Shown: positions 1 to 9,583 of the stretch, in pieces
Position numbering within the stretch: the first letter of the stretch is position 1
Layout: each line of letters opens with the position of its first letter
Origin: JAJVID01 sp035714085
GTDB taxonomy: Bacteria; Acidobacteriota; Blastocatellia; RBC074
Direction of reading: 5' to 3'
NCBI GenBank assembly: GCA_035714085.1
Contig: DASTMP010000298.1
Location: 9,513 to 73,512 of the forward strand
DNA: 64,000 nucleotides
Notes under the pieces: generated by a model
Database searches by the model: none
Seen by the model: the letters and a program-made list of their open reading frames with translations, nothing else
Told to the model about the DNA's origin: nothing
Program-made: the position numbers and the translations under genes

Positions 1-1
1 A

Positions 2-472
2 GATTACGGCAGCTTCAAGATCGCGCTCTATCCCGATGTCGCGCCGCGCCACGTCGAAAATTTCAAGAAGCTGATCCGAGATAAATTCTACGACGGCACC
101 GGATTTCACCGCGTCCAGCCCGATTTCTTTATTCAGGGCGGCGATCCACAGACTCGCGGAGGCGGTAACCGGGAGAAGTGGGGCCAAGGAGAACCGAATC
201 AACCCAAAGTACCCGCCGAATTCAGCACACGCCCGTTCGCGCGCGGCACTGTCGGTATGGCCCGCACGCCCGACCCGAACAGCGCGTCGAGCCAGTTCTT
301 CATCTGCATTCGTCCCAATCCGACCTGGGACGGGCAGTACACAGTCTTCGGCGAGGTGATCCAGGGATTGAACATCGTCCAGATCATTTCCAACGTCCCG
401 ACGGATGGAAATGAAAAGGTGCGAGATCTGCCCGTAATCAAACGGGCCTATCTGGAAAAACGACAGCAATGA
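2..472 (+). CDS. Cyclophilin-type peptidyl-prolyl isomerase (5' end outside window)
   Basis: Catalyses cis-trans isomerisation of Xaa-Pro bonds to assist protein folding. The open frame enters from the left edge and gives 156 residues covering most of a cyclophilin domain: FHRVQPDFFIQGGDP, then GTVGMARTPDPNSASSQFF, then YTVFGEVIQG. These are the active-site Arg/Phe/Gln and the SSQFF core of the family. The missing N-terminus means a signal peptide, and so the cellular location, cannot be judged. The ORF ends in a basic tail (KRAYLEKRQQ) with TGA at 470-472. It is followed by a nested palindromic repeat rather than a clear terminator. Family assignment is secure; the exact paralogue is not. 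Confidence 0.93.
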   Translation, partial: DYGSFKIALYPDVAPRHVENFKKLIRDKFYDGTGFHRVQPDFFIQGGDPQTRGGGNREKWGQGEPNQPKVPAEFSTRPFARGTVGMARTPDPNSASSQFFICIRPNPTWDGQYTVFGEVIQGLNIVQIISNVPTDGNEKVRDLPVIKRAYLEKRQQ

Positions 473-477
473 GCGCG

Positions 478-629
478 ACAGACTTATGGTCTTTGAGAAA
501 TAAATGAAACAACAGCGTAGGGGCAGGTATTCCCCGCCCGCGTCCGTGATCCAAGCGATTGGGCGGGAAATACCCGCCCCTACATTGAATTGCCCGGGCG
601 CATTTAATTTTCAAAGACCATAAGTCTGT
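478..629. repeat. Nested inverted repeat in the cyclophilin-htrA spacer
   Basis: Outer arms 478-496 (ACAGACTTATGGTCTTTGA) and 611-629 are exact reverse complements. Inside them, 517-539 and 561-583 form a second palindrome (GTAGGGGC...CCCGCCC / GGGCGGG...GCCCCTAC, 21 of 23 pairs). The structure looks like one palindromic element inserted inside another. A diverged copy of one outer arm recurs at 28182-28200. Confidence 0.85.
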
Positions 630-666
630 TTCATAAAATTGCGATGAGTCGAACAAAGGAGGAGAT

Positions 667-1698
667 ATGAAAGATTTTTTCCAATTTGTATCCGGTCGGG
701 AATTCAACGCCGAGGGAAGCGGATCGAACGACACGGCGGCCTTATCGGACAATGAATTGCTCGACGCCTATTCGCAAGCTGTCATCGGCGCGGCTGAGAA
801 GATCAGCCCTTCGGTGGTTAACATCGAGGTTTCAACCGGCGACCGGCGGCGTGGCGGCGGCGGCTCCGGATTCGTCTTCACGCCTGACGGTTTCCTGCTG
901 ACGAACAGCCACGTCGTTCATGGCGCGTTGAAGATCGAAGTGACGCTGCTAGACGGCCGACGCGGCGAGGCGCAGTTGATCGGCGACGACCCGGAAACCG
1001 ATCTGGCCGTGATCCGGATCAACGCGCCGAACCTGATGTCCGTCGCGTTCGGCGATTCGAATAAGATTCGCGTTGGCCAACTCGCGGTAGCCATCGGAAA
1101 CCCATATGGCTTCCAGTATTCGGTGACCGCGGGCGTGGTCAGCGCGCTGGGACGGAGCTTGCGCTCGGGGACGGGCCGTTTGATCGACAACGTGATTCAG
1201 ACCGACGCGGCGTTGAATCCGGGCAATTCCGGCGGGCCGCTCGTCAACTCGCGCGGCGAGGTGATCGGCGTCAATACGGCCGTCATCCTGCCCGCGCAAG
1301 GAATCTGCTTTGCGACCGCCATCAACACGGCGAAATTCGTCGCGGGCCAATTGATCAAAGAGGGCCGCGTGCGCCGCAGCTACATCGGCGTGGCGGGACA
1401 GGCCGTCCCGCTTCACCGCAGGCTCGTGCGCTACCACAACCTCTCGGTCGAAACAGGCGTGTTAGTGGTTTCAACCGAACCCGGCAGCCCGGCGTCGAAT
1501 GCCGGCGTGCAGGAAGGCGACGTGATCGTCGCTTATGACGACCAGCCCATTGCGGGCATTGACGATCTGCATCGCCTGTTGACCGATCAAAAAGTAGGGA
1601 TGAAGTCGAACCTGACCGTCATCCGGGGAAACGATAAATTGACGTTGAGCGTGACGCCCGACGATTCGCGAGCGCGTGAACAACGCGAAGGCGGGTAA
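667..1698 (+). CDS. HtrA/DegP-like S1C serine protease with one PDZ domain
   Basis: A trypsin-fold protease with the catalytic triad visible as His82 (TNSHVV), Asp112 (ETDLAVI) and Ser188 (PGNSGGPL). A single PDZ domain follows at about residues 250-335 (GSPASNAGVQEGDVIVAYDD). The start is set by a strong AAAGGAGG eight bases upstream. Unlike classical periplasmic DegP/DegS, the 343-residue product has no recognisable signal peptide or membrane anchor. The N-terminus (MKDFFQFVSG...) is acidic and polar, so a cytoplasmic HtrA-like enzyme is the simplest reading. The next gene starts 7 bases after the stop, so the two are probably co-transcribed. The protease fold is certain; the substrate is unknown. 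Confidence 0.92.
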   Translation: MKDFFQFVSGREFNAEGSGSNDTAALSDNELLDAYSQAVIGAAEKISPSVVNIEVSTGDRRRGGGGSGFVFTPDGFLLTNSHVVHGALKIEVTLLDGRRGEAQLIGDDPETDLAVIRINAPNLMSVAFGDSNKIRVGQLAVAIGNPYGFQYSVTAGVVSALGRSLRSGTGRLIDNVIQTDAALNPGNSGGPLVNSRGEVIGVNTAVILPAQGICFATAINTAKFVAGQLIKEGRVRRSYIGVAGQAVPLHRRLVRYHNLSVETGVLVVSTEPGSPASNAGVQEGDVIVAYDDQPIAGIDDLHRLLTDQKVGMKSNLTVIRGNDKLTLSVTPDDSRAREQREGG

Positions 1699-1705
1699 TA
1701 GATCG

Positions 1706-2137
1706 ATGACCGACCAAACAGTCATACGCGATCAGTTCAAATACTGGAAAACCATTGAAGTCCGCTGGGGCGACATGGACTCGCAGGGGCACGTCAACAA
1801 CGCGGTCTATTTCACCTATCTCGAATCGGCGCGCGTTGAATTGATCAGGAAGACCGGCTTCAAAGGCAAGCAGGCCGGCGGAGCCGAAGGTCCCGCGCTG
1901 GTCTCGACCTCGTGCGATTTCAAACGGCAGGTCATCTACCCGGCGACGCTCGACGTCGGCGCGCGAGTCGAACGGATCGGACGGCGCAGTTTCGAAATGA
2001 GCTATGGGATATTTATTCACGGGACGGATCAGCTTGCCGCATCGGCGCGCAGCGTGAACGCATGGGCGGACTACGCGGCGGAACGCTCGGTCGAGCTTCC
2101 GGATTGGTTCCGCGCTGCGCTCCTTGAGTATCAATAA
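1706..2137 (+). CDS. Acyl-CoA thioesterase, 4HBT hot-dog fold (YbgC/FadM type)
   Basis: Predicted to hydrolyse acyl-CoA thioesters. The N-terminal signature RWGDMDSQGHVNNAVYF (near residue 17) is the 4-hydroxybenzoyl-CoA thioesterase motif with its catalytic Asp. The 143-residue length is normal for the family. I prefer the ATG at 1706 (MTDQTV). A longer version from GTG 1676 would overlap the protease gene and adds residues with no family counterpart. The SDR gene starts 12 bases downstream, so protease, thioesterase and SDR look like one transcription unit. Substrate cannot be predicted. Confidence 0.88.
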   Translation: MTDQTVIRDQFKYWKTIEVRWGDMDSQGHVNNAVYFTYLESARVELIRKTGFKGKQAGGAEGPALVSTSCDFKRQVIYPATLDVGARVERIGRRSFEMSYGIFIHGTDQLAASARSVNAWADYAAERSVELPDWFRAALLEYQ

Positions 2138-2149
2138 CCGGAGTGAACT

Positions 2150-3001
2150 ATGCTGAATCTAAAAGGTAGGGTCGCGGTAGTGACCGGCGCGAGCCGTGGC
2201 GCGGGACGTGGAATAGCGCTCGCCCTGGGCGAATGCGGCGCCACAGTTTATGTCACAGGCCGCAGCATGAGAGGTCAACCTACGACCGACAATATGCCCG
2301 GCACAATTGACGAGACAGCTGAAGCCGTAACGTCGCGGGGCGGCGTGGGTGTGGCCGCGCGTTGCGATCACACCATCGACGCCGACGTCGAAGCGCTGTT
2401 CGAGCGTGTGAAGGTGGAACAAGGCAGATTGGACTTGCTGGTCAATTGCGCGTGGGGCGGATACGAAGTCGAAGGGCGGATCAGCCAGGCCCCTTTCTGG
2501 GAACAGCCGCTGCATTACTGGGACAGAATGTTTACCTCAGGCGTCCGAGCGACTTTGATCTCCAGCCGCTTCGCCGCTCCTTTAATGCTGCGGCAGAACC
2601 AGGGGCTGATCGTCAACATCACCGCATGGGTTGATGACGTCTATCTGAGTAATATCTTTTACGACACCGCAAAGAGCGCAATCAATCGGATGGCTTTTGG
2701 AATGGCGCAAGAACTCAAAAAGCAAAACATCGCCGCCGTCTCCCTTGCTCCGGGATTCATCCGCACCGAACGTGTGGTCGAGGCGTTTGAGGGCGCCGGG
2801 ATGAAAGGATATGAGAGCTTCACCGAATCGCCCGAATACGTCGGACGCGCCGTCGCCGCGCTCGCCACAGATTCAAATGTAATGCAGAAATCGGGAAGGA
2901 CACTGACCGCAGGCGACTTGGCGCGAGAGTATGGATTCACCGATGTAGACGGCAGGCTGATTCCACCCTTCAAACTTCCAGACGATTACCCGTACAGATA
3001 A
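2150..3001 (+). CDS. SDR-family oxidoreductase (DHRS1-like)
   Basis: NAD(P)-dependent short-chain dehydrogenase/reductase of 283 residues. The Rossmann glycine motif TGASRGAGRGIA is at residues 13-24, the structural LLVNCAWGG motif lies near residue 95, and the active-site YxxxK appears as FYDTAKSA. The Ser normally preceding the Tyr is not in the usual place (NITAWVDDVY). The DHRS1-like branch has a similar layout with an insertion before the Tyr. SD GGAG lies about 9 bases before ATG 2150. The stop codon directly abuts the stop of the convergent Uup gene (3001/3002) with no spacer. Confidence 0.88.
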   Translation: MLNLKGRVAVVTGASRGAGRGIALALGECGATVYVTGRSMRGQPTTDNMPGTIDETAEAVTSRGGVGVAARCDHTIDADVEALFERVKVEQGRLDLLVNCAWGGYEVEGRISQAPFWEQPLHYWDRMFTSGVRATLISSRFAAPLMLRQNQGLIVNITAWVDDVYLSNIFYDTAKSAINRMAFGMAQELKKQNIAAVSLAPGFIRTERVVEAFEGAGMKGYESFTESPEYVGRAVAALATDSNVMQKSGRTLTAGDLAREYGFTDVDGRLIPPFKLPDDYPYR

Positions 3002-4954
3002 TCAATCCAGCTCCGCCAGTTCAGCCCAACGATTCAAATCATGGTCGAGCTGGCCGTTGAGCGATTGCAACTCTTCGTAAAATTTCTGTACAAGAACGTG
3101 GTCGCTCGAATTCGCGTCGAGTTCCCTTTCGACTTCCGCCTTGCGCGCTTCGGCGGCGGGGATGCGCGCTTCCAATTCTTCCAACTCGCGCCTCTCCTTG
3201 AATGACAATTTGCGCTTCGCCGTCGAATCCTGCGCAGGCTTGCCCTCTTCCCGCGGTTTGGCCGCGGTTTTCGTGGTCGTTTCAGCCAATGCTTTTTCGG
3301 CGTTTTCGCGGTCGCGAATCTCGATGAAAGCGGAGTAATCGCCGGGATATTCTCGGATCCGCATGCTCCCCTCGGAGAATCCTTCGAACCTGAAGATATA
3401 ATCAACCGTCCGGTCGAGGAAATAGCGGTCGTGGCTGACGACGACCAGGCAGCCGGGAAAAGTCTCCAGGTAATCTTCGAGCGCTGAGAGCGTCGCGATG
3501 TCCAGATCGTTCGTAATCTCGTCGAGCAGCAGCAGGTTCGGCGCGCCCATCAGGATTCTGAGCAGATAGAGCCTGCGACGTTCGCCGCCCGACAGCGTGG
3601 CGATCGGTTGATACTGCGCCGCGGGCGGAAAAAGGAACCGGTCGAGCATCTGGCTGGCGGTGATCCAATCGCCGTCCGCAGTCCGGATACGTTCGGCCAC
3701 GTCTTTGATGTAATCAATCAGCCGCTGCGATTCGTCGAAGTCGCGGTTCTCCTGATCGTAATATCCGATGACCAGGGTTTTGCCGGCTTCGATCTCGCCC
3801 GCGTCGGGCTCGATCCCCCGCGCGACGATTTCGAGCAGCGTGGTTTTGCCCGCGCCGTTCGGGCCGATGACGCCTATGCGGTCGCCGCGCTTAAATTGAT
3901 AGTTGAAGTCACTGATGATCGCGCGGCCGTCGTAAGATTTGCTGACGCCCCGCAGGCCCAGAATCTTCCCTCCCAATCGCGCCGATTCGAACGCGATGTC
4001 GAGCGACCTTTTGCTCGAGATCTCGCTTGCGGCCTGACGCGACTGCTGGATCAATTCGTTCGCACGATCAATTCTGGCTTTGGCTTTCGTCGTGCGCGCT
4101 TTCGGGCCTCGCCGCAGCCATTCAAGCTCCCGTCGCGCCATCTGTTTCAACCTCTGCGCTTCGACGACCTGACGCTCCTCCTGCTCCTCTTTCTTTTCAA
4201 GGTAGTGGCCGTAATTGCCGGCGAACGTCCGTACCCGGCCGCGATCAATTTCGATCATGCGGTTTGTGACGCGGTCCAGAAAATATCGGTCGTGAGTGAC
4301 CAGCAGCAGCGCCCCTTTGAATTCACCCAGATACCTCTCCAGCCACTCGACCGTTTCCGCGTCAAGGTGGTTTGTCGGCTCGTCGAGTATCAGCAGGTCG
4401 GGCTCGATGATCAGGCTGTGCGCCAGGGCCACGCGTTTGCGCTGGCCGCCGGACAGCGCGCTCATGCGCGCGCGCAGATCGGAGACGCCGAGCCGAGCCA
4501 GGATGTTTTTCGCTTCGGTTTCGAGCCGCCACGCGCCCGAAGTCTCAAGCAGTCGGGTGAGATCGGCGACGCGGTTCATCAACTTTTCGTCCGCGCCTCC
4601 AGGTTCGGCCTGCCCGGCGAGCTTCGCGCAAACTTCTTCGTATTCGCGCACGAGCTCCAGCTTCTGCCGAAGCGCTTCGTTTCCGCCGGTGAAGACGGCT
4701 TCGATGACTGTTTGATCGGGATCGTACGAAGGGTTTTGCGAAAGGCAGGCGACAATCTTCTCGCCGGCGATGACCACGCGGCCTGTGTCCGGCGGCTCTT
4801 CTCCGGTGATGACGCGCAAGAGCGTCGATTTGCCGCTGCCATTTGCGCCAATCACGCCGACCTTGTCCGATTCGTCCAGGCCGAGCGAAACCGATTCAAA
4901 CAGCGGCTTGACGCCGTAAGTTTTGCTGATGTTTTCGAGCGATAGGATATTCAT
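3002..4954 (-). CDS. uup: ABC-F family ATPase, Uup-like
   Basis: Soluble twin-ATPase of the ABC-F class; such proteins act on ribosomes or, for Uup, on nucleic-acid and translation-linked processes. Two nucleotide-binding domains are visible. NBD1 has Walker A GANGSGKST and signature LSGGQRKR with LILDEPTNHLD. NBD2 has GPNGAGKTT, LSGGERRR and LLLLDEITNDLD. A charged linker lies between them, and a C-terminal Lys/Glu-rich coiled coil (about residues 560-650) is the Uup hallmark. The start is the second Met of the open frame (4954, MNILSLENISKTYG), because the upstream five residues fall in repeat DNA. A 5' hairpin repeat (4962-5049) sits directly before the start and no strong SD is seen. Confidence 0.9.
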   Translation of the reverse strand: MNILSLENISKTYGVKPLFESVSLGLDESDKVGVIGANGSGKSTLLRVITGEEPPDTGRVVIAGEKIVACLSQNPSYDPDQTVIEAVFTGGNEALRQKLELVREYEEVCAKLAGQAEPGGADEKLMNRVADLTRLLETSGAWRLETEAKNILARLGVSDLRARMSALSGGQRKRVALAHSLIIEPDLLILDEPTNHLDAETVEWLERYLGEFKGALLLVTHDRYFLDRVTNRMIEIDRGRVRTFAGNYGHYLEKKEEQEERQVVEAQRLKQMARRELEWLRRGPKARTTKAKARIDRANELIQQSRQAASEISSKRSLDIAFESARLGGKILGLRGVSKSYDGRAIISDFNYQFKRGDRIGVIGPNGAGKTTLLEIVARGIEPDAGEIEAGKTLVIGYYDQENRDFDESQRLIDYIKDVAERIRTADGDWITASQMLDRFLFPPAAQYQPIATLSGGERRRLYLLRILMGAPNLLLLDEITNDLDIATLSALEDYLETFPGCLVVVSHDRYFLDRTVDYIFRFEGFSEGSMRIREYPGDYSAFIEIRDRENAEKALAETTTKTAAKPREEGKPAQDSTAKRKLSFKERRELEELEARIPAAEARKAEVERELDANSSDHVLVQKFYEELQSLNGQLDHDLNRWAELAELD

Positions 4955-4961
4955 ATACAAA

Positions 4962-5049
4962 CAACACAAAGGTTCAAAGGGACGAAGGCGTGATACAGGT
5001 TTGAGCTTTCTTCCATTTTGCCCCTTCGAACCTTTGAACCTTTGTGTTG
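4962..5049. repeat. Inverted repeat with CAACACAAAGGTTCAAAGG arms
   Basis: Left arm from 4962 and right arm ending at 5049 are nearly perfect complements (core CAACACAAAGGTTCAAAGG) with a short spacer. It fills the gap between the enoyl-CoA hydratase stop (5060) and the uup start (4954), both on the minus strand. In the uup mRNA it would form a long 5' hairpin. Confidence 0.85.
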
Positions 5050-5059
5050 AAAAGCTCTA

Positions 5060-5842
<783 letters not shown>

Positions 5843-5856
5843 CTGGCGCCTCCTAG

Positions 5857-5940
5857 GAAAATCAGCCACGAAGAAACGAAGAGCGCGAAGTTTTTTTCTT
5901 ATCTTTCTTCGTTTCCTTCGTTTCTTCGTGGTTGATTTTC
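5857..5940. repeat. Inverted repeat, CCACGAAGAAACGAAG family (copy 1)
   Basis: Arms of about 25 bases (GAAAATCAGCCACGAAG... and ...CTTCGTGGTTGATTTTC) pair around an A/T-rich spacer. Related copies are at 41819-41892 and 61272-61355. It lies just before the AGGAGG of the enoyl-CoA hydratase gene on the minus strand. Confidence 0.88.
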
Positions 5941-6066
5941 ATTACTTTTGATCGAAACGCTATTGAAATCATTGCCAAACAACTTCAGCATATCACCCCA
6001 CGCTGCATTGCGTAACAGATAACCATTGAATTGAACCTGAGAACATTCCTTCGGAGGACAAGAAAA

Positions 6067-7002
6067 ATGAAGAGGACATCCCTGCTCACGTTCCGCCGCG
6101 TCGCCTTAGCGCTCCTGTCGGCGTCCGCCATCGCTCTCACAATCAACATTGAAAAGACCGCCGCCAGGCCGCAGACGGGAGACGGCAAACTGCGGATCAT
6201 CGCATTCGGCGCGCACCCCGACGATTGCGAATTGTCGGTCGGCGGGACGGCGGCGATGTGGGCCGCGAAGGGCCATCACGTCAAATTCGTCTCGGTCACC
6301 AACGGCGACATCGGCCATTGGCGCGAAGCCGGCGGGCCGCTCGCTACGCGTCGAAAGAAAGAGGTCGAGGATGCTTCAAAAATCCTGGGAACCACCGTCG
6401 AGGTCATGGATAACCACGACGGCGAGTTGATGCCGACGCTCGAAAATCGGCGCGCGATCATTCGATTGATCCGCAATTGGAAAGCCGACATCGTCCTCAG
6501 CCCGCGCCCTAACGATTATCACCCCGATCATCGCTATACGGGCATCCTGGTGCAGGACGCGGCATATATGGTTACCGTTCCGTTCATTTGTCCCGAAACG
6601 CCGCCGATGAAAAGCAACCCGATCTTTATGTACTACACCGACCGGTTTATGAAGCCCAATCCGTCTCAGCCCGACATCGCCGTCTCGATAGATTCGGTGA
6701 TGGACAAGAAGCTGGACGCGCTGGCCGTGATTGAGTCGCAGTTTCTTGAGGGCGGCGCGAACGGCTATGAGGGATTGATTCCAAAAAACGCCGAAGAGCG
6801 GGCTAAACGCGTCAAGGAGGTCCGCGACCAACACGCCGCGCGCAATGTCGGCGTCGCGGATCGCTTCAGAGGCGTGTTGAAGGAATGGTACGGCGACGAG
6901 ACCGCGACGAAGGTAAAACACGCCGAGGCGTTCGAGATATGCGAATACGGGCGGCGGCCTGAAAAGGCCGAGTTGAAACGGCTCTTTCCGTTTTTTCAAT
7001 GA
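6067..7002 (+). CDS. Secreted PIG-L family deacetylase
   Basis: Zinc-dependent N-acetylglucosamine-type deacetylase (LmbE/PIG-L fold) of 311 residues. The metal-binding AHPDD motif appears as FGAHPDDCELSVGG at about residue 51, and the third ligand region as NDYHPDHRYTG. An N-terminal signal peptide is clear (KR-rich start, then VALALLSASAIALTI). ATG 6067 is preceded by TCGGAGGA at good spacing; the open frame extends upstream only by TTG 6031. Acidobacteria carry many secreted PIG-L proteins of unknown substrate. It is followed by two other secreted enzymes with short gaps, suggesting a processing or catabolic unit. Confidence 0.9.
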   Translation: MKRTSLLTFRRVALALLSASAIALTINIEKTAARPQTGDGKLRIIAFGAHPDDCELSVGGTAAMWAAKGHHVKFVSVTNGDIGHWREAGGPLATRRKKEVEDASKILGTTVEVMDNHDGELMPTLENRRAIIRLIRNWKADIVLSPRPNDYHPDHRYTGILVQDAAYMVTVPFICPETPPMKSNPIFMYYTDRFMKPNPSQPDIAVSIDSVMDKKLDALAVIESQFLEGGANGYEGLIPKNAEERAKRVKEVRDQHAARNVGVADRFRGVLKEWYGDETATKVKHAEAFEICEYGRRPEKAELKRLFPFFQ

Positions 7003-7054
7003 GCGATCCAAAATCCGCATTCCACATTCCGCACTCACAAGATTGGAGGATGAA

Positions 7055-7702
7055 ATGTTGCAAGAAATGCGTTATGGCTTGCGAATAATGAGCAAGCGAA
7101 ATATCACAGCCATTCTCTTAAGCGCCTCGGCGTTTTCTTTTGCCTGCAATACGGCTGCGCCGCCGCGGCAAATTGAAGGACGCGCGGGCGCCACTCAGGC
7201 GGCGCGGGCGCCACGTTCGATTCCGATGCCGGACGAGTGGGACGTCGCCTCGGCGCTGAATGCCGAAATCGAAAAATTGGACGGCTCCAAATTTAAACTG
7301 GCCGATTTTCGCGGCAAGATTCTCGTCGTGGATTTCTGGCAAAGCAACTGTGCGCCTTGCGTCAGACTCGTTCCGAAACTCGCCAACCTGAGCAGGCAAT
7401 ATCGCGACAAGGGAGTAGAAGTTGTCGGTCTGACCTCCGACGAGAAAAGCGAGCAAGGCAATGTCGTCAAATTTCTCAAGAAAGCCGGCGCCGATTACAT
7501 CGTCGGATACGACAACCGCTTCCTTTCGCCAGCGTTCTTGAAAGGGACCGAGGATGAAACCGGCGCGCCGCCGATTCCGCAGGTGTTTGTCCTCTCGCGT
7601 GAAGGCCGAGTGATTGAGCATTTGATCGGAGACAGTCCGCAAAGAGGCGCCGAATATCTCGAGCGAGTCATTGTGAATACTTTGAACGGCGCATCAAAAT
7701 GA
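7055..7702 (+). CDS. TlpA/ResA-like thioredoxin lipoprotein with ADOP-like start
   Basis: Envelope thiol-disulfide oxidoreductase. The thioredoxin fold carries the redox motif CAPC (WQSNCAPCVRLVP), followed by the alkyl hydroperoxide reductase/TlpA-type core, with the cis-Pro region near GAPPIPQVF. From Met 7088 the protein reads MSKRNITAILLSASAFSFAC, a signal peptide ending in a lipobox-like Cys. The start with an SD (GGAGGA, then ATG 7055) adds MLQEMRYGLRI, which resembles the first residues of ADOP permeases (MFQDLRYG.R), and the DNA around it matches ADOP 5' ends. Which start is used is unclear. A fragment of ATCCGCATTCC repeat lies just upstream (about 7008-7034). Confidence 0.85.
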   Translation: MLQEMRYGLRIMSKRNITAILLSASAFSFACNTAAPPRQIEGRAGATQAARAPRSIPMPDEWDVASALNAEIEKLDGSKFKLADFRGKILVVDFWQSNCAPCVRLVPKLANLSRQYRDKGVEVVGLTSDEKSEQGNVVKFLKKAGADYIVGYDNRFLSPAFLKGTEDETGAPPIPQVFVLSREGRVIEHLIGDSPQRGAEYLERVIVNTLNGASK

Positions 7703-7749
7703 GCGACAGCCGGCAACCATGAAGATCGCCATGAAGATTGGAGTATGAA

Positions 7750-9492
7750 ATGTTTCAAGGCTTCCGATTCGGCGCGCGGATGTCGCTCAAACAGCGTGGG
7801 GGCATCACCTTCGCAGCCACGCTGATACTTGCATTCGGTACGTTTCAATCCACTCCGACGCCCGATCTGGTAATTCGGCATGTGACGGGCATTGATGTGG
7901 CGGGCATGCGGACGAGCGATGATCAGCGCGTTGTCGTGAGAGGCGGTCGCATTACTGCCATTGAGCCGGAACAATCGGTCGCTCCAAAAGCTTCGACAGT
8001 CATTGACGCCACAGGCAAATTCCTTATTCCCGGTCTTTGGGATATGCACTCTCATCTGACGTTTTATCCAGGGCCCCCGAAGGGCGAGGATGTCACGGAG
8101 GTTGTCCTTCCGCTGTTCGTCGCCAACGGTGTTCTCGGAACGCGTGACATGGGAGCCCTCGACATAGCGCGTATGGTGCGACTGCGAGAGGAAGTGGAAG
8201 CGGGAAAGCGTGTTGGCCCACGCATGGTCGTATCCGGGCCGCAGCTTGACGGTCCGATCGCTATCGATTGGACCAAGCAGCGCGTGGCGAATGCGGCGGA
8301 AGCGCGCCAGGCCGTGCGCGCTTTAAAAGAGGCGGGAGCAAACTTCGTCAAAGTCTATGACAGGCTCTCTAAGGAATCGTATCTGGCCATCGCCGAGGAA
8401 GCCAAGCTCGTTGGTCTGACATTCGCGGGACACATTCCACTGGCCATGACCGCGCGCGAAGCCATCGAAGCAGGACCAAGCAGCATCGAGCACATGGGCG
8501 GCGGCAAGCTGCGTGCGGAGTGCTTTGGGTATCTTCACGAAGGCGAATCTCCTCCGCCTGATTCCGACCCGCAACAGACGGCGCGAGTCAAAGAAGCTAT
8601 CAATGAGGCCTTCGCGGGCAAGCTCGCCCCTGCCGTCTGGGCTGATGGCGCGCTAGCATGGCTAAATTCCGCCGTCGGCAAGGGCGCGATAGCGACTTTG
8701 AGCCGGGACCTCGGTCCGGTCGAATCCCTGATTGCGCTCCGCCGCAGGCCCGTTACCACGGGCGTCGAATTGTGTGTTCTGGCGCGGCACACTAAGGGCG
8801 AGCGAAACTACAAATTTCACATTGATCAGAGCGGCCACAGCGAGAAGATAGATTGGTTATTTGATGAACCGGACGTGCTGGCTCCGGGGCGGCTTCAGAA
8901 GTTGGCGGAGTTGCTTATCGCACGACGAGTATGGTTGACGCCGACCCTGACCCCCAAATACGGCCTCGCCGCGCGCAGCGATCTGGTGAAGAATCCTGAT
9001 CCTCGGCTAATTTACGTCCACCCCGAAGTTCGACGCCAACTTGACCCCAGAAACAATCCAAGCCTCCGGAGCCTGACTGGCGCCGACTGGGAATTTATGA
9101 AGCGCGACTATGCTCGTGAGGCCTCACTAGCCGTCTTGTTACACAAGGCTGGTGTCCGACTCCTCGCCGGGACAGATGCCGTAACTGATTACTGCTTGCC
9201 CGGCTTTGCCCTACATGACGAGTTGGCGTTATTGGTGAAAGCCGGGCTTTCCCCTGGCGAAGCGTTACGAACGGCTACGCTCAATCCAGCCGAATTTCTG
9301 GGCCTGGAGAAAGATCTCGGCTCAATCGACATTGGCAAGAGAGCAGACCTCGTGATGCTCCAACGAAATCCTCTGAATGACATTCACAACACGACCAGCA
9401 TTTGGGGCGTGATCCGGGCGGGGCAATACTTCAACCGGGCGGAGTTGGATCGGATGTTGGAGACAGTGCGAGTGAGAGTGAACCGGAATTGA
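7750..9492 (+). CDS. Secreted imidazolonepropionase-like amidohydrolase with ADOP-like N-terminus
   Basis: Metal-dependent amidohydrolase of 580 residues. The first metal site HxH is in LWDMHSHL, later ligands are in FAGHIPLA and SIEHMGG, and the catalytic Asp is in LLAGTDAV. The C-terminus (GSIDIGKRADLVML) restores the composite beta-domain typical of imidazolonepropionase-like enzymes. The N-terminus reads MFQGFRFGARMSLKQRGG followed by a hydrophobic stretch. This resembles the start of ADOP permeases rather than a standard signal peptide, although it probably still works as an export signal or anchor. Start at ATG 7750 (frame also opens at TTG 7738). Substrate unknown; related proteins include prolidases and peptide-like amidohydrolases. 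Confidence 0.87.
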   Translation: MFQGFRFGARMSLKQRGGITFAATLILAFGTFQSTPTPDLVIRHVTGIDVAGMRTSDDQRVVVRGGRITAIEPEQSVAPKASTVIDATGKFLIPGLWDMHSHLTFYPGPPKGEDVTEVVLPLFVANGVLGTRDMGALDIARMVRLREEVEAGKRVGPRMVVSGPQLDGPIAIDWTKQRVANAAEARQAVRALKEAGANFVKVYDRLSKESYLAIAEEAKLVGLTFAGHIPLAMTAREAIEAGPSSIEHMGGGKLRAECFGYLHEGESPPPDSDPQQTARVKEAINEAFAGKLAPAVWADGALAWLNSAVGKGAIATLSRDLGPVESLIALRRRPVTTGVELCVLARHTKGERNYKFHIDQSGHSEKIDWLFDEPDVLAPGRLQKLAELLIARRVWLTPTLTPKYGLAARSDLVKNPDPRLIYVHPEVRRQLDPRNNPSLRSLTGADWEFMKRDYAREASLAVLLHKAGVRLLAGTDAVTDYCLPGFALHDELALLVKAGLSPGEALRTATLNPAEFLGLEKDLGSIDIGKRADLVMLQRNPLNDIHNTTSIWGVIRAGQYFNRAELDRMLETVRVRVNRN

Positions 9493-9583
9493 AATCCTAT
9501 CGCTCCAACTGAAGCCTGATTTGTTACAACGCAACCCAACGCGCTCCGAGATACGCGGCTCATATAACCAGGAGAACTGAAGT

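Noticed and set aside
3608..4945. 445-codon plus-strand open frame
   Set aside because: It lies wholly antisense to the uup gene, whose ABC motifs are unambiguous; high GC leaves long antisense frames open.
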